64,000 bases of DNA from contig JAFZRU010000018.1 in NCBI GenBank assembly GCA_017619755.1, positions 29,698-93,697 on the forward strand, given 5' to 3'. The stretch comes from Prevotella sp. (GTDB lineage Bacteria > Bacteroidota > Bacteroidia > Bacteroidales > Bacteroidaceae). The notes beneath the pieces were generated by a model. The model had not been told where the DNA came from and did no database searches. It saw only the letters and a program-made list of their open reading frames with translations. Both the position numbers and the translations under genes were made by a program. Within the stretch, counting starts at the first letter, position 1. Each line of letters starts with the position of its first letter. This document shows, piece after piece, positions 25,815-33,279 of this stretch.

Positions 25815-26438
25815 TCAACCCACTTCCACCAGCACACGCTCCAACCTCAGTCCGAGGCGCAACCTCAGGTTGATGGTCATCATTTGCTCGTATTTTGTGT
25901 TGACGCCGGAGTAGGCGTTCACATACAACCCATCCCCGACATCCTTTTGCGAAGCCCTATGTTTGAGGTTGTCAAAAAGTCGGTCACTGATGATATTTTC
26001 TCCCATCATTCTGATTTTCAGGTCGCGCACACGTTTGGCATCCGCATATTTCACCACTTCTACAAGAGTGTCGGTCACCGTGCGGTGGCAAGTCACCCGA
26101 CCGTCGGGGTAGGTTACCTTCACCAAGCAACGTCCGGCTCCTGTTGGTGTTCCGCCTTCAATGGTCTCGTTCGATTTTTTCCGCTCTACCATTATTACTT
26201 CTCCTTGCTTTCGCAGACGACACGAGAAACTGGTTCGCAGTTTTTTTAGCATTGGTGTCAGCTTTTGGTTCAACAAGAAGACAGCTTCTTGTGTCACATA
26301 TTCACGTTCCATCTTTCTCAATGCCGCCTTTTGCTCTTCGCTTGCTTCCAATCCCAACTCCTCGAGTAACTGGAAAACGTTATGCAATTTGTCAAGTCCT
26401 TCTTTTTTATCCATAGCCATAACTTTCTCTTGTTCCAT
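25815..26438 (-). CDS. Unknown ~207-aa protein, paralogue of the gene upstream; last gene of the defence locus
   Basis: Read from the ATG at 26438; a GTG at 26441 is also possible. Residues ~15-100 are helical with EEQKAALRKMEREYV. Residues ~115-207 form a compact domain with CLVKVTYPDGRVTCH, VEVVKYADAKRVRDLKIRM, ISDRLFDNL, GDGLYVNAYSGVNTKYEQM and a closing TINLRLRLGLRLERV. The same order of segments is present in the neighbour at 26441-27040, so the two arose by duplication. The C-terminal domain resembles an uncharacterised domain that accompanies DNA-modification genes in Bacteroidales. It could act as a DNA- or complex-binding accessory. The function is not known. Confidence 0.65.
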   Translation of the reverse strand: MEQEKVMAMDKKEGLDKLHNVFQLLEELGLEASEEQKAALRKMEREYVTQEAVFLLNQKLTPMLKKLRTSFSCRLRKQGEVIMVERKKSNETIEGGTPTGAGRCLVKVTYPDGRVTCHRTVTDTLVEVVKYADAKRVRDLKIRMMGENIISDRLFDNLKHRASQKDVGDGLYVNAYSGVNTKYEQMMTINLRLRLGLRLERVLVEVG

Positions 26439-26440
26439 CA

Positions 26441-27040
26441 CTACACCCTTTCTATTTTGAGGTTCAAGTGCAGAAGTTTGTTAATTGTGCATAGTTGGTC
26501 GAATTTGAGGCCTGTTGACGACAGCGTGTTCACATAAAATCCATTACCCACAGGTTTTTGCGCCCTGCGGTATTCGTACCGTTCATACAGTTTTTTGGAT
26601 ACAAGGTCGTTGCCGTTCATACGAATCCCAGCTTGTCTCACTTTTTCCGGCCCAATGATTTTCACTACATCCACCATCGTCTGTGACACCATTGGATGGC
26701 ACACCACTTTTCCATCTGGAAAAGTCACTTTGATGACGCCTTTTTTCTGACGGTTGGAGTATGCTGCCGACGTCGTTGTGCTTTGGGGTACTACGACGGG
26801 TCGTGAAATGGGAGATTCGATATGCACACCTGTTTCCGGGTCGTAGGTCATATCGAGCACGAAGTCTCCATAAAAATCTGCCATTAGCAATGCCAATAAC
26901 TCTTTTATCTTTGGAATCACCGTGTTGTCTATGTACTCTCCCTCCATCCTTGTGATGGCTTTCATTTGCTCTTGACTCACGGGCATGCCAAGCATCTTTA
27001 GCATTTCCATGGCCTGATAGGCTTTCTCCAATTCATCCAT
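26441..27040 (-). CDS. Unknown 199-aa protein, paralogue of the gene downstream
   Basis: N-terminal helical part (SQEQMKAITRMEGEYID at about 20-37), a linker with PRISRP-like proline-rich sequence, then the same C-terminal domain as the downstream paralogue: VIKVTFPDGKVVCHPMVSQT, DVVKIIGPEKVRQAGIRMNG, LVSKKLYERY, GNGFYVNTLSSTGLKFDQL and INKLLHLNLKIERV. It starts 7 bp after the HerA-like gene. Its stop codon adjoins the next start (TAGTGATG), so all are cotranscribed. Retention of both copies suggests different partners or a heteromer. No catalytic motif is seen. Confidence 0.65.
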   Translation of the reverse strand: MDELEKAYQAMEMLKMLGMPVSQEQMKAITRMEGEYIDNTVIPKIKELLALLMADFYGDFVLDMTYDPETGVHIESPISRPVVVPQSTTTSAAYSNRQKKGVIKVTFPDGKVVCHPMVSQTMVDVVKIIGPEKVRQAGIRMNGNDLVSKKLYERYEYRRAQKPVGNGFYVNTLSSTGLKFDQLCTINKLLHLNLKIERV

Positions 27041-27047
27041 ATCGTTT

Positions 27048-28646
27048 TCAAATTAAATGAGACACTTTGATTTTTTGCCAGTGCTTGCCTATGCCCAGAG
27101 CCATATTGTAGGCATCCTTTGTGATGAGTTCTCCTTTCTGCAATCCTGCGATGGCTTGTTTCACTTCTTGAAGGGCTCCCCCGGATAGTCCGAAGAGGTC
27201 TCGCAGCACATTGTCGTTCTGTTGTTGCTGTTTTATGATGAGAGGATATTGGGCATTGGCGTAGAAGTCGAAATGGCGGCTTTTGAAACTCTCCATATTT
27301 TGCGTGGCGAGGATGATGCTCATACCTTTGTTTCGCCCCACGGCGATGAGGTTTTGCAACGGCTTGTTCTCGAAGCTTAGCATGTAGTGCGCCTCGTCGA
27401 TGATGGTGAAGTGGCGTACCTCCACACGGTTGTCGTTGGAGGCTTGCTTGGGCAACTGCTCGTAGATGTTGTTAAGTTTGGAGATGACAAAATAGATGAT
27501 GGCTTTTGCCATGATGCCGTCTTTTTGGTATCCTCCGAGGTTGATGATGTAGCAGTCGTTCATCAAGTCGATGGTGTCTTCTGAGGCGAAGGTGCGGTTT
27601 CTCACTAATTGGAGGAGTACGGAGACGATGCTGTCGGCATCGTTCTGCTTTCTTTCTGGCAGGAGGGCGATGTAATTATCAAGCACCTCCTCGAAAGTGA
27701 CGGGTCTGAAAGCCTTGGCTTGGTATGCATTGATGATTGCTTGGCTGAGGCGGTTGTCCATATTGGCACTGATGCGTGCCGCCGAGATGGCACACAGCGA
27801 AGTGGCAAGCGAGGTGGCGTAAAGGTTCACTTCGTTGATAGGTCTGCCAGTGAAGTCCTTGAAAGGTGTGAACGGAAGCGGTTGCTCGATGGGGTTGAGA
27901 ATGGCTTTTCGGTCGGTGTTGAATTTCTGAAGCCATTCATCATTCTCCGGGTCGGAGAATTCACCCTTGTAGTCAAAGAGAAGGAAATTGACCGGATAAT
28001 GGGTGTCAGACGATGCTGCCCGAAGTTGGTTGATAAGTACGGCGAGTAGATTGGTTTTCCCAGAGCCGGTGGTCCCCGCCACGAGTATCTGCGTGTTGGC
28101 GATGCTGCGGCTGTTGATGTCGAGTTGTGCCGGATTGCCATTGTCGTAAGTTCCAATGTTGAGCAACAACTCTGGGATGTCATCAGGCGTCTTTCCCCCT
28201 CTGAGGGGTGAGAAGCGCAGCCACTCGTCCACGCCTCCCTCTTTCATGAGAAGGTCTCTGCCATGGAGCATTTCTTGTGCGAGTACCTTGCTGACGAAGA
28301 TACTGGAGTTCCATTCAGCGTCCACGTCCTTGAAGCGTAATTTGAGCAAGGCCAGGAACACGGCTCTGAGGTTGGCTTTGGTGAAGAATGTGCCGGGGAG
28401 CGGTTCGGAATTTTTGGACATTTGTAGCTCCATGGCCACCTTGATATTGCGAGGTGCCGGGTCGCTCAACCCTATGAGGAGGCATGTGCGCATCACCGTA
28501 CTCCAGTTGAGGGTAATGGGTCTCACGTTGTCTGAATATTCGTTGAGGTTGATGTGGCTCTCCAAGAGTTGTTTCACGTTGGCGAGCATGCTTTGCATGT
28601 CTCTCACCCATCGAAGACCGTCGAGTTTTATCTGTTCTATTTTCAT
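27048..28646 (-). CDS. DndE-like / HerA-family ATPase fusion
   Basis: A 532-residue protein read from the ATG at 28646, 7 bp after the DndD-like gene. Residues ~1-150 follow the DndE pattern: NWSTVMRTCLLIGLSDPAP corresponds to the NVLCR-x-ALCLSL-DP-P segment, then FLALLKLRF and EMLHGRDLL. DndE binds nicked DNA in phosphorothioation systems. The rest is a HerA/FtsK-type hexameric translocase ATPase: Walker A TTGSGKTN at about 175-182, FLLFDYKGEF, Walker B FTIIDEAHYML at about 395-405, and the ILATQNMESF sensor strand. HerA ATPases in defence loci pump or thread DNA for an associated nuclease. The DndE assignment is by eye and should be tested by profile search. Confidence 0.72.
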   Translation of the reverse strand: MKIEQIKLDGLRWVRDMQSMLANVKQLLESHINLNEYSDNVRPITLNWSTVMRTCLLIGLSDPAPRNIKVAMELQMSKNSEPLPGTFFTKANLRAVFLALLKLRFKDVDAEWNSSIFVSKVLAQEMLHGRDLLMKEGGVDEWLRFSPLRGGKTPDDIPELLLNIGTYDNGNPAQLDINSRSIANTQILVAGTTGSGKTNLLAVLINQLRAASSDTHYPVNFLLFDYKGEFSDPENDEWLQKFNTDRKAILNPIEQPLPFTPFKDFTGRPINEVNLYATSLATSLCAISAARISANMDNRLSQAIINAYQAKAFRPVTFEEVLDNYIALLPERKQNDADSIVSVLLQLVRNRTFASEDTIDLMNDCYIINLGGYQKDGIMAKAIIYFVISKLNNIYEQLPKQASNDNRVEVRHFTIIDEAHYMLSFENKPLQNLIAVGRNKGMSIILATQNMESFKSRHFDFYANAQYPLIIKQQQQNDNVLRDLFGLSGGALQEVKQAIAGLQKGELITKDAYNMALGIGKHWQKIKVSHLI

Positions 28647-28653
28647 GGTTTCT

Positions 28654-30663
28654 TTATATCGTTGTGTGCATTCCGAAATAATCATTTGTCACGGTGGTGC
28701 ATTGCGCGTCCTTGTCGCGGTGCAGCGTGTATGTTTTCCCCACGTAGGGTGCTATCTTGGCGAAGTCGTGCTCGGCGGTGATTTCCGTGTCGGTACTCAG
28801 GAGGATGGTTTGCAATGCGAGGTCGGGGAAGTAGTTTTCCAAGATGATGTCGCGGCTCTCTTTGTCGAGTACGCCCATCACGGTGTCAATCATCACGGGC
28901 GGTTCATAGTCGCCTAAATCGTAAAGCACCTTGAGCAGCACCTGCATCACCGTTTGTTTCGCACCAGCATTGAGTTGGTTGAGATAGATTTCGTTGCCGT
29001 TCCTGTGGTAGATTTTAAACGAGATGTCTTCGCTTCCTTCTTGTGAGAGTTCCACCTTTCCCACATATCCTGCGTATGCCACGAGGTTGAGGTTGAGTTG
29101 CTCACGCATCATTCGCTCGATGCTTGCCTTTTTCGCCCTAAGCAGTTTTACGGAGAGCTTGTTGAAGAAATCGGGCAGTTTGCACAGCAGGTCGTATTTG
29201 GGGTCCGGAACCAAAGGGATGTCGTAGTCGTAACGGCTGATTTTCTTCTCCAAATCCTTTATTTCCTTCTTCAGGGTGTCTATTTCGGCCTTTGTCTGAA
29301 GCATTTTCTTGCTGTTGGCTTCGTATCTCTCCATGAGTGAATAGTCGTGTCCGCTGATGGCCCTTCGGCATTCTTCCAGTTGTTCACGCCGTTGGGGCAT
29401 GCTCGTGAGGTCGAGATTGATGCGCTCACGCTTCTCGTCCAGCAAGATGAAGGGATTGGTGTAGGATGAGTTGATGAGCGTGTCAAGCACTTCGGTATCC
29501 ACCGGGGTGAGGAAGGGGTATTCGTCTGTCACATCGTTGTGTTCTTTCTCGGCTAACAGTTCCTCCACGATGGCCATGGTGTCCATTTCACCGATGGCGG
29601 GATGGTGCCGGGCTATGATGGCTACTACCTTTTGGGTCAGTTCTTCCATCTGCTCCTCGTTCCATTGGCTGCCGTGAGCCTCCGCCACCGCTTTCTTGGC
29701 ATTGAGCAACACCTCCATTTCTGTGCGGATGCTCTCTGCCAACCGTGGGATGATGACATTGGTCTCCAAATCCTTCACCAAGTTGTCTGCTTCTTGGCGG
29801 TATTCCTTCTCCCTTTTGCCAAACTGCTCTATGTCTTCTTCCAAGCGTCGCATCTTGTCGCGTGTCACCTCGTCGGCGTTGCGCCCTTTTATGAGTTGGT
29901 CGTATTCCTGCTTGTTGTCATGGGCATAGGCCAGACAATCGGCATATTGTGCCTCTAACTGTGCCAGGATTTCCTCCTTGTTGTGCTTTTCCCTGACAAG
30001 GTTTTGGTATTCCTTGCGTTGGTTCTCGTTCTCCATTCGTTCGGCTTTTTTCTCGGCCAACATCTCGTCGGAGCTTTTTCGCATCTGATAGTATTTGCTG
30101 AATCCCATCACAGAGTTGACAATCTTCTCTATCAGTTTGTTAATCTGCTCCTCTTTAAGCAGTTCGCTGGTTTTCATGGCATCGAAGAGGAAATATCTGC
30201 TCAAGTCTTCAGGCAGGTTGGCTGCGATGAGTTTATTGATGCTGGACTTGTTTTCTTCCCTTTCTTTTGGAGGTGTTCCTGATCCGTAACGGTATGTACT
30301 TCCAGCCATGTTGAGAGTGACGGACTCCAGCACCCTTCCTTGCGTGTGTTGGTAAGCTCTTGTCAACTTGTAAGGTTGCTCCGCTCCGAGTACGAAGCCG
30401 GTGAAGTCTATCTGTAGCACGATTTGCTTGTTTTCCATTCCCTCTGCCACTTTCACTCCTGCGTTGAAGAGTTGCTCAAATATGGCGGCGTTTTTGATTT
30501 CGAGGCCATATAGGGCATGGTAGATGGCATCGAAGAGGGTGGTTTTGCCACAGCCGTTGCCACCTCCCACGAGGATGATGGGGCGGTCGGCTGACACGTC
30601 GAGGTTCAAGTCGAGGTGCTTGTAGGTCTTGTAGTTTTCGGCGTAAATCCTTGTTATTTTCAT
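28654..30663 (-). CDS. DndD-like SMC/Rad50-type ATPase
   Basis: A 669-residue protein read from the ATG at 30663, which overlaps the stop of the 72-aa gene by 4 bp (ATGA). Walker A is GGGNGCGKTT (about 31-40), then a DndD-style FLFDAMKTSELL at about 150-161. A long coiled coil runs ~185-495 with a break near PFLTP. The ABC signature is LNQLNAGAKQTVMQVLL, and the Walker B/D-loop is PVMIDTVMGVLDKESRD, followed by LALQTILLSTDTEI, a sequence typical of DndD. DndD supplies ATP hydrolysis in DNA phosphorothioation complexes. Here no dndC or dndB is present, and a methyltransferase lies upstream instead. Confidence 0.85.
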   Translation of the reverse strand: MKITRIYAENYKTYKHLDLNLDVSADRPIILVGGGNGCGKTTLFDAIYHALYGLEIKNAAIFEQLFNAGVKVAEGMENKQIVLQIDFTGFVLGAEQPYKLTRAYQHTQGRVLESVTLNMAGSTYRYGSGTPPKEREENKSSINKLIAANLPEDLSRYFLFDAMKTSELLKEEQINKLIEKIVNSVMGFSKYYQMRKSSDEMLAEKKAERMENENQRKEYQNLVREKHNKEEILAQLEAQYADCLAYAHDNKQEYDQLIKGRNADEVTRDKMRRLEEDIEQFGKREKEYRQEADNLVKDLETNVIIPRLAESIRTEMEVLLNAKKAVAEAHGSQWNEEQMEELTQKVVAIIARHHPAIGEMDTMAIVEELLAEKEHNDVTDEYPFLTPVDTEVLDTLINSSYTNPFILLDEKRERINLDLTSMPQRREQLEECRRAISGHDYSLMERYEANSKKMLQTKAEIDTLKKEIKDLEKKISRYDYDIPLVPDPKYDLLCKLPDFFNKLSVKLLRAKKASIERMMREQLNLNLVAYAGYVGKVELSQEGSEDISFKIYHRNGNEIYLNQLNAGAKQTVMQVLLKVLYDLGDYEPPVMIDTVMGVLDKESRDIILENYFPDLALQTILLSTDTEITAEHDFAKIAPYVGKTYTLHRDKDAQCTTVTNDYFGMHTTI

Positions 30664-30878
30664 TGCGGCAGGTTGTTGAGGGCTTTCTTGATGATTTGGT
30701 TGAGTTTCTTTTGCTCCACCACGTTTTGCTTGTTGCGCTCGTCGTTGTAGGGCTTCAGAATGTATTCCTTTAGCCATTCTTCATCGATGCCGCTGTCGCG
30801 GCACGACTGCTCTATCAGTTCCATATCTTCCTTTCTCACTCCGTAATGCAGGAAGGTTCGTTCAATTCCTCTTGGCAT
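30660..30878 (-). CDS. 72-aa small protein of the DNA-modification locus
   Basis: MPRGIERTFLHYGVRKEDME begins a short, mostly helical, charged protein with DEEWLKEYILKPYNDERNKQ and a C-terminal KKLNQIIKKALNNL helix. It sits 12 bp after the helicase-nuclease gene and overlaps the DndD-like start, so it is firmly part of the operon. Small helical proteins in the same position occur beside DndD-like genes elsewhere. By that analogy it may regulate or bridge the ATPase. No motif gives a function. Confidence 0.7.
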   Translation of the reverse strand: MPRGIERTFLHYGVRKEDMELIEQSCRDSGIDEEWLKEYILKPYNDERNKQNVVEQKKLNQIIKKALNNLPQ

Positions 30879-30890
30879 GATTCTATCGTT

Positions 30891-33266
30891 TTATAAGGTT
30901 TTCTTGTTCTCTTGTTCCGGGAAAAAGGCCTCCCACCCTGTGGTGTCGGCGGTGGTGTTGATGGGGTGGGGCGAGTAGTACCACACGCCGTTGCGCTCGA
31001 TGATGACGCCGCCGCTCAGATGTTGGTCGGCGCGTGAAGGCTCCTGCATGTATTTCAGTAGGGCGTTGTGCTTGGCGGGGGCTTCTGCATCGCTCATTTC
31101 GCTCTTGGTGTCGAAGAGCATCACCATTCCGTTTTTCAGGCGAATGATGAAGTCGATGTAGAAGAGGGACTCCTCGCCGCCGGAGGTGGTGTATGGGATG
31201 GAGTAGTGCTGCTTACCCTCGTCGCCATTCTTGTACCACCAGTCAATACTTGCGGCATTGTCTTCGAGGAAGTCTCTGAAGCGTTGCTCTGGCGTGGAGG
31301 CTCCTTTCAGTTCGATGAAAGGAAGCAGTGCGTGGTCTGTTACACGGAGACGTGCTTGATGTGTCTCCTCCTTGTAGAGCCGCTCTGCCGGCACTTCCCA
31401 TGTGTAGTCCTCGAAAGAGCGTTGCCTCGCCTCCCTTTGCCGCTTTTGCAACTTGCGCAAATAGAGGTCGAGAGCCTTTTGGATGATGTTGGTGAACTTG
31501 GGCTTGTTCTGGTGATATAGCACCACTTTTCTTGCGTCGGTTTCGAAGAGTTCAAACAACTCTTCCATGGCTTGCAGGAGGTATCCGGCGAGTACGCCCG
31601 TGCTATGTGCCTTCTCAAAGTTGGTGAGCAGGCTACGGCAGTAGTCGGTGTAGATGCGGCTCACCTCGCCGGCACTCCTGGCAAACTTGTGCCGCTCGTT
31701 CACGTCGATAAAGCCCTCTTCGTTTTGGAATACGAGGTTGGTGGGTATTTCCACGTTCACGTTCCTCACGTCCAAACGTATCAGTCCCGCCACTTTCTGG
31801 CGGTTGATGGCCGCTTGGTTTTCCGGTGCCGGTGGGTCGGGGTTCGGTTCGCTGTCGCTCCCGTCTCCATTCAGTTCTTGCAGGGTGAAGATTTGTAGCG
31901 GGGTGTTCAGAAGCCAGTTGCGGCGGAAGCAGTCGAGAAGCACGTGTTTGAAGTCGGGACCCAGACGGTTGCGGTCGCAGCTTTTATAGACGCTATAGTA
32001 GGATTTCAACTCCACGTTGTGAAGCCCGTCGCGGCGGACGGCCTGCAGCACGCCCTTGTTCAGGTAGTCCATGTCCTCCGCCACAATCTGGATGCGGTCT
32101 CGGCTGATGTCGGTATAAACATATCCCACATTGAGGGTTTCAATGGTGTAGAACCGCTGTTGGGGCATCCTCAATATCCGTCCCACGGTCTGAATGGTGA
32201 AGGTGTCGCTTTGCATCTTGCGGAAGATAAGCAGCACGGCGGCGCGGGGGCAGTCCCACCCCAAGGCGATGGCCTGTTTGAACAGCAGGGCCTCCACGGG
32301 GTTGTCGAACTCCTCAATGCCCTCCAAGTTGCACTTTTCTTTAGAGAGCCAGACGGCCAAACGTCCACTTTCTTCGCTGATGCCGTGAACACCGCGTAGG
32401 TAGGCTTTCACCTGCTCGGCGATGGCGGTATCTTCAGCAGTCATTGTTTCGCTCGTGTCGTTGGGAAGTTGGATGAGCAGGAGGGGGTTGATGCTTATGC
32501 CGAGCTGGCGGTAGGCAGCGGCTAATTGCTCACGTTTCGCCACGGCTCGTGACAGCAGATGTTGGTTGAGTTCCCGCTCGTCGGTGTACCCATCTACAAG
32601 GTCGGGGTTGAGCACTACCTGTTTTTTAATCATCTCCTCTGCCACCACCGCCTCTCGGGGGATGGTGACACGGTAGTCGGAGGAGGTCTTCGGTGTGGCG
32701 GAAATGCGGATTTCCAACTTGGGCTGTAGTGCATGAAGCACTTTGGCTGACTTGTCGGCGGTGCGCGACCAGAAGAGATGCTCCTCGTCAATCACCACCA
32801 CCAAGGGCAGGCCGTGCTCCTCTTGTGTGCGGCGGACGAGTTCGAAGAGCGACGCCCCCTGCTCTGTGTCGCGCACAATGACACCGTTGGCCTTGTTGAT
32901 GCTCTCCCAGTTGACAAAGAGTATCTCGCCAGGCTTCAGCCAACCGTCGGACTGGTCCAACTCGTCGTACATTACCGGGCGCAGGAGATGGGTGTCAGTG
33001 AAAAAGCCCTTCATCTTGAAGTAGCTCTGCTGGTGGAGTTTGTTTGGGGCAATCCACATAAAGGCTGCCTCGCGGTATGGGCAGTCGGCACGAGCGTGAA
33101 GTTCGCTCACCAACTCACCGAGAAACTCTGAGGTCATCACCGTCTTGCCAGAGCCAGTGGGAGCCTTGAAGACGAGCTGCTTGCGGTGGCCGGGCAGCTT
33201 CAGCAAACGGATGGATAACTCCAAAAGTTCATATATTGCATCTTTTTGGTAGTTGAGTTGCTTCAT
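30891..33266 (-). CDS. Type III restriction-like helicase-nuclease (Res)
   Basis: A 791-residue superfamily 2 helicase with a C-terminal nuclease. Motif I is APTGSGKT (about 35-42), motif II is the variant DEEH (about 166-169), motif III SATP and motif VI QTVGRILRMPQQR (about 380). The C terminus has a PD-(D/E)XK-type core: FYIDFIIRLKNGMVMLFDTK, with Asp then D-T-K, and GGVIIERNGVWYYS after it. Type III Res proteins translocate or slide on DNA and cut when paired with Mod. It is 14 bp downstream of the methyltransferase. It is shorter than classic type III Res (~950-1000 residues). Confidence 0.88.
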   Translation of the reverse strand: MKQLNYQKDAIYELLELSIRLLKLPGHRKQLVFKAPTGSGKTVMTSEFLGELVSELHARADCPYREAAFMWIAPNKLHQQSYFKMKGFFTDTHLLRPVMYDELDQSDGWLKPGEILFVNWESINKANGVIVRDTEQGASLFELVRRTQEEHGLPLVVVIDEEHLFWSRTADKSAKVLHALQPKLEIRISATPKTSSDYRVTIPREAVVAEEMIKKQVVLNPDLVDGYTDERELNQHLLSRAVAKREQLAAAYRQLGISINPLLLIQLPNDTSETMTAEDTAIAEQVKAYLRGVHGISEESGRLAVWLSKEKCNLEGIEEFDNPVEALLFKQAIALGWDCPRAAVLLIFRKMQSDTFTIQTVGRILRMPQQRFYTIETLNVGYVYTDISRDRIQIVAEDMDYLNKGVLQAVRRDGLHNVELKSYYSVYKSCDRNRLGPDFKHVLLDCFRRNWLLNTPLQIFTLQELNGDGSDSEPNPDPPAPENQAAINRQKVAGLIRLDVRNVNVEIPTNLVFQNEEGFIDVNERHKFARSAGEVSRIYTDYCRSLLTNFEKAHSTGVLAGYLLQAMEELFELFETDARKVVLYHQNKPKFTNIIQKALDLYLRKLQKRQREARQRSFEDYTWEVPAERLYKEETHQARLRVTDHALLPFIELKGASTPEQRFRDFLEDNAASIDWWYKNGDEGKQHYSIPYTTSGGEESLFYIDFIIRLKNGMVMLFDTKSEMSDAEAPAKHNALLKYMQEPSRADQHLSGGVIIERNGVWYYSPHPINTTADTTGWEAFFPEQENKKTL

Positions 33267-33279
33267 CTCTTTTGGCTTT

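Noticed and set aside
27048-28646. Chromosome-partition FtsK
   Set aside because: No membrane helices or gamma domain. The ATPase core and operon context fit HerA-type defence ATPases.
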